A DNA stretch of 64,000 nucleotides from the NCBI RefSeq assembly GCF_040954835.1, contig NC_090705.1, positions 11,416,001-11,480,000 of the forward strand. The letters run 5' to 3'. The translations under genes and the position numbers were made by a program. Shown here piece by piece: positions 12,387 to 24,016 of this stretch (position 1 is the first letter of the stretch; each line of letters starts with the position of its first letter). A model generated the notes under the pieces. It saw nothing but the letters and a program-made list of their open reading frames with translations, was not told the DNA's origin and searched no databases. The DNA comes from Lepisosteus oculatus (Eukaryota > Chordata > Actinopteri > Semionotiformes > Lepisosteidae).

Positions 12387-13325
12387 TCAGCAGCTACAGG
12401 ATGAGGAGTGCCAGGTTCCTTCAGCCACCACCTCTCCATTTTCTGTCATCTCCCATTTAGCCTCAAAGCGCTGGTCCCCTTGCCCCTCGCCAAACTCCCA
12501 AAGCTCCACGTACAGCTGCTCATCGGGCTCGTACAGCAGGAGCTCCTCATGGCGCTCTGCGCTGATGAAGTACCCTTCGCTGTTCAGGGCGGCTCCGGGC
12601 TGCGCTGCGAAGGCGCAGGCCTCTTCCGTCTGCAGAGGGTGACCGTAGGGATGGACATTCCACGGAACATCCATCACAAACTGATCCCCTGAACCTCCGG
12701 GCTCATTAAATCTCCCATTCCACTCTTCCCAGAATTCCTCTTTGGTCATTAGAGGGCCTGATGGCTCAGGTTCCCTTGGATGCCACATGCCTGTTGTCGG
12801 GCGCATCTCTAAGGGAGTGGAGGGCTGGATCTGCCATGGGAAATAGGGCCACTGATTCTCTGATGGGTAGGTCTCCGGATTGCCCCACATTCCAATCCCT
12901 GTGGCCTGCTCTGTGGGCCAGTAGGGCTGGAAATTCCCAGAACAATATGACGGCTGTTCCCAAGCTGTACTCACTCCAGAAAACCAGGAGGGCCGTGGTG
13001 TCTGGGGGGAAGAAGGTTCAGATTCTCTCATTTTCTCCTCTTTATTTTCAGGCTTCTCACTTCCTGGCTCTTTCCAATCCTCCATTTTCTCTTCCAATTT
13101 TTCATTCCCATTTTCACTTGAACTCTTATAGATGTCTTCCATCTTGTCCTTGCTCTTCTCATTTCTCCCTGCACTTGTCTCCGTTTTGTCTACAGTTTGA
13201 GCCACTCTCTTTTTTCTGCCATTCTTCTTCCTAGGTTCTTTTGCCTCTCCTCTGTCCTCTTTTCTTCCACAGCAGAGGAGAAAACATAAAAGCCCCCAGC
13301 AGGTGCGTTTCTTTTTATTTTTCAT
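12387..13325 (-). CDS. Uncharacterised 312-residue single-exon protein
   Basis: ATG at 13325-13323, stop TGA at 12389-12387, and no intron. I do not recognise the family. Visible parts: a Cys-rich hydrophobic N-terminus (TCWGLLCFLLCC) between basic stretches, which could be a palmitoylated or membrane-associated segment; a Lys/Glu-rich low-complexity part to about residue 105; a Trp/Pro/Tyr-rich middle with a loose internal repeat (ATGIGMWGNPE and TTGMWHPREPE); and an acidic C-terminal third with alternating aromatic/charged residues (QLYVELWEFGEG, RFEAKWEM). It ends in CSC. The ORF is GC-richer than its surroundings, starts in a fair Kozak context (A at -3) and has a TATA-like upstream region. 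It shares strand with ccn3, 1.3 kb upstream. Length and structured composition favour a real gene, but expression and homologues are unknown. A long-ORF artefact of a GC-rich island remains possible. Confidence 0.6.
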   Translation of the reverse strand: MKNKKKRTCWGLLCFLLCCGRKEDRGEAKEPRKKNGRKKRVAQTVDKTETSAGRNEKSKDKMEDIYKSSSENGNEKLEEKMEDWKEPGSEKPENKEEKMRESEPSSPQTPRPSWFSGVSTAWEQPSYCSGNFQPYWPTEQATGIGMWGNPETYPSENQWPYFPWQIQPSTPLEMRPTTGMWHPREPEPSGPLMTKEEFWEEWNGRFNEPGGSGDQFVMDVPWNVHPYGHPLQTEEACAFAAQPGAALNSEGYFISAERHEELLLYEPDEQLYVELWEFGEGQGDQRFEAKWEMTENGEVVAEGTWHSSSCSC

Positions 13326-13439
13326 TTTCAGAGCTCAAATGAGCTCCTTCAAGAGATTGTGCTGAATCTCTTTGACTGTTATTACCGTTAGTTACTAACA
13401 CCACAGGTGGATCACTATTTTATGTCACTTTGGAACATT

Positions 13440-13490
13440 GTCACATCATTCTCAGAATGACATCATAATGCCCTGTTTATAACAACTGTT
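13440..13490 (-). promoter_or_regulatory. Putative core promoter of the 312-aa ORF
   Basis: On the - strand a TATA-like 'gttataaac' (about 13,479-13,487) is followed by 'tgatgtca' near 13,457, one mismatch from a CRE half-site pair. This is about 155 bp upstream of the ATG. Motif spacing is plausible for a start site near 13,450; no other evidence is available. Confidence 0.3.
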
Positions 13491-13555
13491 ACCATGTGTG
13501 GGCATTCTTTTCATAACTAGTACTGTACAGCAATACTAGCATAGCAGAATGTGAG

Positions 13556-13745
13556 AAATCCATCTATCCAATACAGGGTTGCAGAAGAGCCAAAGCCTAT
13601 CCAGGCAAGCAATGGGCATAAGCCAGGATAGACCCTGGATAGGACACAAACACCTGCATTCACAACAAGACCAATTTCCCCAGAAGTCAACTAACCTACC
13701 AATACGTTTTTGAGAGGAAACTGGAGCACTTGGCAGAAACCCCTG
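13556..13745 (-). mobile_element. tRNA-derived SINE body, degenerate
   Basis: Read on + it shows the reversed SINE body: 'aatacagggttgcagaagag', 'caagcaatgggcataagcca', 'ccctggataggacacaaaca' and 'gaggaaactggagcacttgg'. The tRNA head is missing. It lies between the 5' side of the orphan ORF and the 3' end of ccn3. Confidence 0.6.
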
Positions 13746-14304
13746 TGGATGGGTTGTATAAAGAGGTGGCCCCTGTTCTCGGGTTTAAATTCACTACAGT
13801 GTAGTTTCCATTCATGTCCTCTGGTTCATGATTCATTCCTGTTTACGCATGCTAACTTCTATTGTAATCTTTAAGCACCTACTCTGCATAAGTTTTAGAT
13901 AATTACCAATGACTTTACAATGATTACATTTATGCAAGACAATTTAAATAATTTTCTAAAGTTTGTTCCACAGTGTCTCTTAAAGCCATGGTTTTCTGTG
14001 AAACTGAACTTACACACAAACATGTTTTCACATCTTAGTGTTTTTATAGTCTCTGCAGTGTACTTAGAGCATGAAGAGTAATGACAGAATGGTACAAATC
14101 TTCCAATGATTACCAATGTTTCATATAAAAAATACACTTTTAATATACACCAATAAAATGTTGAGTCCATTTAAAAAAAAAACAGTGTATATATACACAC
14201 AATATCTATTTACACAAGGCTTCCAAATAAAATCAAAACATTACAAAAACACCAAAATAATATATACAGCAAATAATTAGTCATTGAGATATGTAATGGT
14301 TTCA

Positions 14305-14435
14305 CACTAAACACTGTCAAATCTCATCAAGCTAAACAGCTGGATGGATGGAAGACCAGGGAAAAGCAGGCTGCTGCTGCTGTAAGAGGTGTCATGACCA
14401 GCAGGAGGTGCTCTTCCCCCTGGATCAATTACACA
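14305..14435 (+). mobile_element. 5S-rRNA-derived SINE, 5' part
   Basis: 'aaatctcatcaagctaaaca' then 'tggatggatggaagaccagg' corresponds to the 3' half of a 5S rRNA promoter region. It is followed by the SINE phrases 'gctgctgctgtaagaggtgt' and 'cagcaggaggtgctcttccc'. It sits just downstream of the ccn3 stop codon and so may be inside the ccn3 3'UTR. Confidence 0.55.
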
Positions 14436-14637
14436 CTCAAGCATTTTTAAGTATAGAAAAAGTCATTTACATTGTAGGAAAAACACATTGTCTGTTGGGT
14501 CAGGATTATGGCTACTGTATTTGTTAAGGTATTTTCTGAAAATTTGTTTCCCTACATTAACAGGTGAACATGTCCCCCATGCGCACATTAACATCCACAT
14601 GTTACTTCCACCTTAAGCCCGCTGGTCACATTTCTCT

Positions 14638-17600
14638 CTACATCTTCAAACCACTGAATGTGGGGTCGGCCGTGTGGTACAGTGCATTGTCCCTGGGGCA
14701 GTGGCTATGACAGACACAGCTATTGATGAACATCATGGGCTTCTTCAGGACTTCACCGCGTGGACACTGGAACTCCACCTGGATAGTCCTGGCGCTGTGG
14801 GGAGTGCAGCACCTACCATCACTGCACCCTCCGCAGTACCTGGGCCTGTAGGCATGGGTGCTGGTGCAGTTCATGAAGGTGAAGTGGGTCGGCTTCAGGG
14901 CCCTTTTCGTTCGCAAGCACCTCTTTCCTTTCTAAGGCAGGGAAAAGAAGTGATAAAAGGAGAGAAGAAAAGATCAAAATGAGCGAAATCATTTTTCTGT
15001 CACTGTTCTCAGACATGATACCTTTTACTGCCTATAAAAGACATATTTAATGCTCATCTTCACTAAACACGAAAGCAACCTGGAGATATAAAATTAAGCT
15101 GCCTTACTGGACAGTTGTTCTGGTAGGCAGCCACTCCAAGGTAAGTCTAACCCAGCTCACCCCTCCTCTCAATGTGGGGCAGCATTTGTAATTAACCAAA
15201 ACGTTTTTCGTGCACGATCTATTCCAAGCCCTTTATCCCTACTTGAGCCTTTCGCTTACCACTGGACGACACCTCCTCCTCACACTAATAAAACCCAAAG
15301 ACTGATCGTAGTAAACTACCTTCTCCTATCACGAAGCAACATTACACAGGTGACATTAGTACGAATTCAGGCTGAACGACTGTCTGTAGTTCAGTATATA
15401 CGAGCTTCAGAGCGGAAAGACTAATTCATCGTATTGCGAAAAATTAACGACATGGAGCTTGTGCATCAAAGTTAAAGGGCTTTTTCATGCTGAATTAAGA
15501 TGCAGTACCATCACTTTTTACACCAGTATAACGCAGGACTGACAAGTGATACCTTGGCGGCATCACTTCGCTCCTGTTCGCCGCAGGGTCTGACGAGACA
15601 GAGGCGGCTCTGCTTCACCATCTCGCAGCGTCGGTTCCGATTCGTGACCCGCGTTGAGACACCCATCCCGCAGGTCCGCGAGCAGGCCCCCCACTCTGTG
15701 GTCTGCTCGATGCAGTTGAGACCGGGGTCTAAGATGTCAATTCCAGCCGTTCCCTCCTGCCTGTAAGCTAAAGTTACATTTAAAGCAAAGAAAAATGGTT
15801 AAAAATGTCCTTGTTTAATCTATATAAAAACAGGTTCAGTTGCTAGACGTTGCTTGTATGTCACCTGCTTCTTTTTATGCTTTGGATAATGGTTAGGATG
15901 TTAGGGAAAACCCCTTTCTAACCTAAAGATGAAAACGTCTCTTTTTCCAATTAAAACTGTGGTTTGTGATCCTACAGTTTCAGGTATTGCTGGCAGTAGA
16001 CACAGTTCATCTGTATTTATATAGAGTTTTTCAAAGCTTTTTCACTCAATTAAAATTTGCCGAAAGTTGATATATAAAGTATAAACATGCTAATCAAACT
16101 CGAGGCACTACAGGTAATGTTTTTCACTTCAACACGGTGGTCGAGTTTTAGGTGGGTTTTATCAACAGTGCTTGGAAAGTTGTCTCATTAGTGTATTTCT
16201 TGAGGTACTGTATCTGTCGCAAAGGGGAGTAGGTCTGACAGCCCAAAGTGAGGTTTTTATTTTAGCTTTTTGGAGCTGCTGGAACAGACCTTTTGGGAAA
16301 TAGTTGAAGCAGTACTCTAAATAGTAATGAAGAGTTCTCCATGTCAGACTTTAGCGACACTGCCACAAATCAGACAGGGCCTTAGAGCCAAACACTGATT
16401 TTCATCAAGAAAGCTTTAAAGAGTGAAAGTGTCCACATATAAACAAACAAATGAAAACCATAAAGGAAAAAAAGCATCGAAAAAAATACTTATTTCAAAT
16501 CGGACCACTGCAGTATGAGAGCTCGCTAGATTTGCAGTATGGCCCCATGACCTTTGGCTGCCCTGTAGTTATCTCTCATCTTGGTGCAGAGTAGCCGCAG
16601 CTGTTGATTTAAAGCGGTTACCACTGGGGTGTCTATCGGTTGGTCGGTCGAAGCCATTCCTCACCCGCCATCGCCAAGCCCCCCAGCGAGGTGTGTGCCC
16701 TGGAGTCGCACACCCAGGTCTCGCAGCACTCTCCTGGCAGCCGCGCTCTCCGGGGGAAGGGGCAGGAGGGGCCCGGCAGCAGGACGTCCAGGTTACAGCG
16801 GGGGACGCAGCCGATCTCTCCGTCCCTGCAGGCGCACTGATACTGGCAGCTGGGGAAGAAGGTTTCCCCGTTTTGATAGACGGAGCCATCCAACACGCAG
16901 ATGTCTCCTTCCCGGGCTGTAAACAAGGGGAGGGGGCAGCCGAGGAACGTATTTAAATACCGCGCGTTTTGTGGCAGCTCTGCGTTCAAGATTTATGAGG
17001 TTCCGGTTTAGAGAAAATGATAGAGCAGTGCAAAATGCTCAGTAGGGTGGGAATCTGCGACCTCTGCTCCAGCAACGGTTTTTTTTAATCTCGCAGAGAC
17101 GCTAGGAGATGAGAAACTGAAGACAACATTTTTCTCTTTACATTTACAGGTATGGACTCATAATCTGACGTTTGTAAAAAAAAATAAACATACTTGAGAA
17201 TAAACAAATATGCGTTTTAAACCACGATCCGATAAGAATACTATTCCTGGAATACTGAATTAAAATACAGATTTAAAACTTTGGGTTGACTATCTAATCC
17301 ATCACTTTAAGTACCAAACTTTTTAATGTAAAGACCTTTAAGATCAGGGATAGAAACACTCATCGAAAACAATTACAAAGAAATCCAAATAAAAAAAATC
17401 ACAGAAAGCAAAAATTTTGAAATACAAATTAGGTTTACTGCTGGCACTTTAAGAGGCCAATAAATCCTTAACAGGATTTTAACAACCATAACTCATCTAA
17501 AAAGTCTGTGAATGTCCATTTTTCGCTGTGGCATAATTTAATTGTGTAAAATAGAAACCTAACTACCATTGACCAATGGTAAATTTGTATTTCTGCATCA

Positions 17601-18106
17601 GAGGACGCCAGTGAACAGGTGTTTTTAATAACTAAATTTAGGTATCTGAGCGTCCAGGACATAATTTACTTTTCAATCTTAATGAATCAAGAGATTCAAA
17701 GAGTTACGCAGCACAGATTATTTTTCCCCCAAATTTTCCAGCGCATGCCTGTAGCTGTATTGTCCTATTTTTTAACGGATTTAGTTCTTGCTTTAAGGTG
17801 CAAACTGCATTCAAACATACACCTGAAAGACACCAACAATTACGAAAATTAAAAGATCACGAACTCTTTGCTCACCCACGCAAACACCGGTCTGCTCATT
17901 GACTCCTGCGGTATAATCGCAATGCAGGCCCTTACGGGTGTCGCAGGGGTATCTCTCTGAGCAACTTTCGCCTTTCTGGCGAGCGCAAACGAGGCAGCAA
18001 GCGCAGTCGTCCAGCACCAGCTGAATCCCAGGAGGGCACAGAGGTGCCTCTTCAGGACACCTGCACTGAGGTGAGCACGCATGGCCTGTCGCCAGGGAGC
18101 ACAACT

Positions 18107-18139
<33 letters not shown>

Positions 18140-18314
18140 TCATCACTGGACTAGCAAAAATAAGAAGATGGGGTATCGATATTTTTCTAACCGAATTAGA
18201 AAAACAACAACATTAATGCTTTACAAAAAAATGATAAAAAAAACTCACCGTTGCAAAAGCGCTGAACAAGAACAGACGCATAGCTCCGTTTATATTTTGA
18301 CTTTTTGTTTGCAT
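14638..18314 (-). CDS. ccn3: CCN family member 3 (NOV), matricellular protein
   Basis: Five exons join in phase on the - strand: 18314-18249, 18104-17876, 16916-16665, 15767-15553 and 14931-14638 (stop TAG). The product is 351 residues, or 340 from the second ATG at 18281; human CCN3 is 357. Domains follow the exons: signal peptide, IGFBP ([14 protein letters not shown]), VWC ([20 protein letters not shown]), TSP1 ([18 protein letters not shown]), and the C-terminal cystine knot ([13 protein letters not shown]). 'CRDG.IGCVPRC.LDVLLP', 'SLGGL..AAYR' and the C-terminal KM fit CCN3 better than CCN2. Family knowledge: a secreted modulator of integrin, Notch and growth-factor signalling. The phase-correct acceptor of exon 4 is the AG at 15769-15768; the AG 7 nt further on breaks the frame. 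The second start gives a compact signal peptide, while the first gives a longer N-region like that of human CCN3. Confidence 0.93.
18108..18139. repeat. (TAA)n microsatellite next to the ccn3 exon 2 acceptor
   Basis: About ten TAA units on + (TTA on the transcribed strand) end 4 nt from the AG of the intron 1 acceptor. They occupy the place of a normal pyrimidine tract. Intron 1 is only 144 nt long. Confidence 0.9.
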
Positions 18315-18389
18315 TATCTTCTTTAGGTTTTCGCCCTCCCTGCTATTTTGAGTCTTCCAATTCCTTTATCCATGAAGTTAAATGTTCTG

Positions 18390-18520
18390 CTGAACTATTT
18401 ATAAAGCCCTCTGGACATGCGTCGCGGTGATTGGGCAGGCTGTAGGGCGAAAGAAAACCAATGAATTAATGCAGGAAAACCGCTGTAGCTCTAGTTTGCC
18501 TTTCTCCGATTGGATGACTG
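18390..18520 (-). promoter_or_regulatory. ccn3 core promoter (TATA and CCAAT boxes)
   Basis: On the - strand 'ctttataaatag' (18,396-18,407) is a good TATA box about 85 bp upstream of the first ATG, placing transcription start near 18,370. Reverse CCAAT elements occur at about 18,428-18,435 (tgattggg on +) and 18,508-18,515 (cgattgga on +). A forward ccaat is at about 18,459. Family members CCN1/2/3 commonly have TATA promoters. Confidence 0.6.
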
Positions 18521-18529
18521 ATAACTCAT

Positions 18530-21500
18530 ATTGGCAACACACCTTCAAAAATGTTCGGCTTCCGACAGAGTAGCCAAACTGATGCTGTAGAGACAGTGTG
18601 CTAACATTTTCTTCAAAATGAGTACGGTTCGACGTTCCTGTGAAAAATGTCAATATGAAAACAACTGCATGAATAGATAAATCAATAGTTGTCTTAACAT
18701 TAATCAAGATGTACTGAGATACATTCAAAACTCAACAAAATGAGTATTGGAAAATATTTTAATTCCTCTCGGTATATAAATCGCATTCATTCGAAATCCC
18801 AAGTTTGATTACCGTACACCAGAAACATTATTGTTAGTGCTCTCCTGCACGATATTATTGTCGGACAGCTTTCCTGGCAACAATTAAGTTAAGTATTTAA
18901 GTTTATTATTATTGAAAAAGAAGCAGCCGCGTTACTGTATAACTTCACAAGTGATGGTGGTCATTTTCAGTTCACATCGAAGTAATAAAAATGAGTGCTT
19001 CCTCTCTTCCCGTGACTGTAAATTATGAGACATCAGGAAACTCTAACGACCACTTAATTTTAAAAAAAGAATTTCATTAAACCGGATTTGCTGTTTCCAA
19101 ACTCTTCATTTCACTTGGGATTAGTGTAAGAAAGATTGATTTTAAAAGAAAACAGACCATCATTTAATAACATTTACTGCTTTAATGCTTTTCTTTTTTG
19201 TGTGTCAAACGTGTTGAGCTGTTTTCTCCTGTAATTTTAAATGGATATCCCAGTTCGTGGTGAAGTGAATCAGATTTATAAATTACTTTTATTTCAAGGT
19301 GGAAATGCAAATAACATTATTCACATCTAGTTAAATAGTTTTACACTGGAAGCTGAAAAATGTCAGACTTAACAGTTCTGTGTTTGCCGCGTTTGTCTGA
19401 GTTACCCAGACTAGGATCCTGTACATTCAGTGTCAAGGTGCACATCATTAGAAGATAAATTCTGGCAGTGCCCATTCCTGGTTTGTAAAAAGCTACTATA
19501 ATGTTATCAATATTAAAGCAGTGGAGGAGCAGAAATGGTTTGGTGTTGCCATGGATACTGCTACTCATTTTGAAGGTAATTTAAAATGTTGTAAAAATGT
19601 TTACTTTCTGTCTGTCCACAGGGACAGAAATCCTATCTGTTATCAATTTAGGATAAAGTATTAGATCTTATACAGGACAGGAAAATAAGTTTGAAGGGAA
19701 CTTCAGAATTTGAGTTGTATTCCTGTTTCTAACCCACTAATTTCTGAAAGATCTACTTATAAAAGAGTTCTCCTTATTAAACTAAATTCAGTTTTTTTTT
19801 CCAAAAGGTTGTCTAATTGTTTTCACATTATTTTTCATATACCGTGCTTGTTTTTAATAGCTTACAGGTTTATCTGTGGTTTAAAAATGCAGAATGATGT
19901 AAATGTATGTTGTACTGTATATGCAAACTCACAATAGGAACTTTTTTTTGAAGAACAAGTTTGTTTAGAAATGGGGTCCATACAAGTTCCATGGGATTGT
20001 ATGGTGAAAGATCTGAGAACAATTATACAAAATACAGTATGTCTTATTTGCTTCTTAGGATGAGTTTTTACATAGCTGTTATTTGTAGTCATTATGATGA
20101 GCAACCATAACTTGTAGGAAAATTGCCTAATGCATCATATAGTGACCAAGAAACTATTGATATATCTTATGTTTCTAACATAACATTAATTGAACTTCTC
20201 CAGCCCTGTTTTAAGTTGAATTACTGAAGACCAAATGGAAAAATCTACACACCTCCTACTTTTCCCACTTAAAAATCTCAAATTGCCATGAAATAGCTTA
20301 CGATATTGCCAACAATAAATTGTGTAGAAAAAATTGCAGAAAAGTGAAATGTATTGAAGTCCATTATTTCTAGCAATGCTTGCCAAATGTAGGCTCACCA
20401 TTATAAGATCATTTAGGGCTACAGAGACTAATTCAAGCTGAACATTATGATGAGAAAAAAAAAACTTCCATCACACTGCCTTAAGGCAGTAGCGAATAAT
20501 GTAAAATTATTATGTTTTGCAAAGTGTATCTTTACAAAACTTCTAAAAAGGTGTCTTTGCAAAATGCACGACAAGAATTCTCATTGTTACACCATTAAAT
20601 ATTCCTTTAATAGACTTAATATTGTAATGCAACTAAGTTAATGTTCCTGTCTGTAACTTATTGTTTAGTTTTTAGACTTTTAACCTGAGAGAAAAGTTAG
20701 TATGACAAATTGTTTTTCTCTGCAGAGGCAACATTAGAGATTTTGTGTAAATAAAAAATATGTGAAAATGAAAAAAAAATGGTTTGCTAGTTACTGTAGG
20801 TGCTTCTTTCTCTTAAAAAATCTCTTCACCATATGTATGTATCATTATTGTATAGCCATGGTCTATGTACAGTATACTTTTTTCTGTAAGAATAACAATT
20901 TAGTTCTGTATCATGTGAATCATAAATCAGTACAATAGTCATTATTGGGCATACCATATACAGTAAGACCAGATTTCAAATTAAATTAAATTAAAATACT
21001 CTAAATAATTTTATCTAGCAGGCAGTAATAGGAATTAAGGAATCAGAATCCTAGTGTAATTTCTTGGACTAACTATTGTTTCAACATTTCAACTATCGAT
21101 CTGCAGTGCTACAATTTGTTGTCACTGTTTGAACTTACAATCATGACACTGTCAAATATGATTTTATATTTAGAATCTGCAAAGTCTACTCCAAACTACT
21201 AAATTAAAATAAATCCTGATTGTAAATTAGTTATTGTAAGATTGTAAGATTCAGAATTTCTTAAGTATTCAACCCTTTTTCTGCAGAAACCATAAATCAG
21301 TTAAGGTGGAACAGATTAGTTTGAGAGCTGACAAAAGTAGTGTAATGGACTTTCTGTGTAATCAATGAGATTTAACTTGACTTCAGACTACAAGGATCTG
21401 TCTCTGTAAATTCCCTCAGGGACTGAATTTCAAGCCACAGCTCAAATATCACTGATGAAACAAACCAACTACAAATAGCAAGGATAACACGAACCCAAAC

Positions 21501-23740
21501 TTTACTTGTTCTTTATTAATTTACTCATTGTTTTAACATTTTTTCCTAATTAATTAAAAATTGTAGCTATAGATCTCAGTTTAGCAAACATATTTATATT
21601 GTGAACGGTACTGTACATATTTATACTTTACATATTTGTACTTCTATATAACATTTTGATATCAAAGTCTGTAAGAGAAACACGTTTCTAAACCATAACA
21701 AACGTCAATAGAGCAGAGCAGAGTTGTGAAGCCTACCTACGCACATTAATGTAGCTTGTGAAATGTTTCTGTTGAATGCTACATGTCTCCACAGATAGCA
21801 CAAACACTACAGGCACAATGAATAATGCATGATCAGACTGAAGTATTAGTATTGGGTTATGTTCAGGCTGTCTACATTGCTAACATTTTCTTCATAAGTT
21901 GATGGGATAAGGAAAATCTATCTCTGTATTGTATTTTTTTGACATACTGGTTTGCTAGTGGCACAAAGTAACAGAATTTAAACACAAATAACCAAAGAAC
22001 GCAAGAAAAATAGCAGACAGGGTTGTGAATGCCAAATGAGATTAGCAGATCATCAGCGGCACTAAAAACCTGTTAATGGAACACACAAACAGAAACAAGG
22101 ACATGCTGTAAGAATGTTTACCCATTTTCAAAATGAAAAATAAAATGTATGCAAACTTAAAAACAAATATTGATTCCACTTTATTTGTATTATTTTAAGA
22201 GCAGAACTAAGAGATTGATTTTACCCAGAAATGAATACTGAAAATACAGTATGTGAGAAAAGTGGAGTTATTTGTTACACATGTAAGAAAATGTAGAACT
22301 TGGCATGACAGAAAATTACTGATCCAAGCAATAACTCTATGAAGCATTTGTATTTTATTTAATATTATTTAATCAGATTATTACAAAATGAAGAACAATT
22401 AACAGAAACATACAAGGCATCATGTCATGTGTGCATCTTGTTCAATTTGTGAAGACAAAATGACAAAACAGTCATTAACACCATTTGTTAAGCTTTGGCA
22501 TGATCTTAGATACCATGGCATGCAACAGAAAGGTCCAGTTAAAATGTACATTTTGTGTGTTGGGCAGTAAACTGGATAGAAAGTTTAGGCAGGGTGGTTG
22601 TAGATTGGCCTGCTGTTCAGGGACTAACCACTTCATCACATCTAGAATATGTGGTCACATCAATAGCTGCATTTTTCCTTGCTGCTGGAAAAAAAGTTAG
22701 ACTTTGTTTAAAATCATTGCCATAATAATTACTGTAAATGATATATAATTATTATTCAGTTGGAAGCATTTGCTATAGTTCCATTTTTACAAATAAAATT
22801 ATTCTCTAAATTGCTATATCAAATGCAACAAAATCTCGTTAACATCTGTTCACTGTATTCATTAATGCCACATGAATAATATTGCTAATGTTGCTAGTGT
22901 TGTTGCCAGAATATGTCATAAAGTAAGTAAGGAATGGAACATTTTGAGCCTGTACTCAAAAGCCCATTCATTTGTGTAATGCTGTCATGTTTAGAAAACT
23001 TCACAAATTAGAAGAAAAGTATTATTATTTTAATAACAGGCTTCTAGATTTTATCATTTTGGTCTCATGTGCCATATACAGTACATTTATATCATGCAAG
23101 GTAGTAAAAAATCAGTGTTCTAACCAAGTCTAATGGGTTGAACAGTAGATAAATTATTTCCATTTCAACCGATAGCTTATTCTTCCTTTTCTAGAAAAAT
23201 TGTACTAAAACTTTCTAAACTCTTAAGTCTGTGACAAGAACCCTTCTGATCATAGAGACCTCACATGAATTGGCCTTATCAACCATCTACTGTAGGTCAT
23301 GAGATTGTTGAAGAGGCCAGTCCTGGAAAAACACTCTTTTGCAGTTTGCTTATGTGTTTCCAAGTAACAATGTGGTCCTGGGTTGCTGATCTGACAGGCT
23401 GTTTCTGTTGTTCCTGCTTTTCCATCCCATGTTATGGTCTTATTTCTGGAACTGATGAGATCCTTGCAGCAGACTCTTCCTTCTTCTGAGGTGGATCTGG
23501 ACTGTAGCCTCCAATGAGCTAGTGTACATATTGCTCTTGTCAATATGAGGAACATCTTTAAAGCGCTTTTTCCATTTTCTGTCCTCCTCTCATGGTTTGA
23601 CCAATGGAATGGACTTGTATTTTGCAGGAACGTGCTTCAGGTTATGAAGATTTTCAACTATCTCTTACTGTTGGATTAATGGATATCCTCTGTACCCTGC
23701 TTTCTGATCACTTTTTGACTAAGGTGAGATCAATTTAGAC
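18530..23740. other. Intergenic upstream of ccn3; no gene seen
   Basis: AT-rich sequence with short chance ORFs only. The stretch 23,250-23,720 is somewhat richer in GC and in long open frames on both strands, but I cannot assign it to a gene or repeat. The nearest 1-2 kb upstream of ccn3 is the likely place for its proximal regulatory elements. Confidence 0.4.
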
Positions 23741-24016
23741 ATCGTCATTCTCAAACTGCTTTATCCAGTTTAGGGTTGTTGGGGAGGCAGAGCCTATCCC
23801 AACAACCAGGGGGCATATGGCGTGTTTGCCTGCTGGGATAGGCTGTAGCTCCCCCACATGGTGTGCTTTTGGACTGTGGGAGGAAACTGGAGTACCAAGA
23901 GAAAACCCATGAGAACAAACTTCAGGCAGATAGCACCCCAATCCAGGTCCGGAATTGAACCCCAGACCCCAGTGCTGTGAGGCAGCAATGCTAACCACTG
24001 TGCAACTGTGTCTCCC
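23741..24016 (-). mobile_element. tRNA-derived SINE, complete but degenerate
   Basis: Read on the - strand: the tRNA-like head (cacagttgcacagtggttag...), then 'gcattgctgcctcacagcac', a B-box region 'ggttcaattcc', the SINE body, and the tail 'ggataaagcagtttgagaat'. All parts of the family consensus are present. Confidence 0.75.

Noticed and set aside
12761-13234. 157-codon ORF on + opposite the orphan gene
   Set aside because: It is a shadow frame of the longer - strand ORF; its composition is a by-product of the GC-rich island.
14305-14360. Functional 5S rRNA gene
   Set aside because: Only a decayed internal-promoter-like stretch is present, and it continues into a SINE body.
15761-15761. 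AG at 15762-15761 as the acceptor of ccn3 exon 4
   Set aside because: It would shift the frame; the AG 7 nt upstream restores the conserved GGL..AAYR sequence.
16633-16664. Open frame continuing past ccn3 exon 3 ([10 protein letters not shown])
   Set aside because: A good donor (G|gtgagg) ends the exon at 16665, and the next exon joins in frame to give the conserved AAYR.
17811-18146. Poly-leucine signal peptide (LLLLLLLLL) in ccn3
   Set aside because: The leucine run is the translation of the intronic TTA microsatellite, not coding sequence; the real signal peptide is in exon 1.
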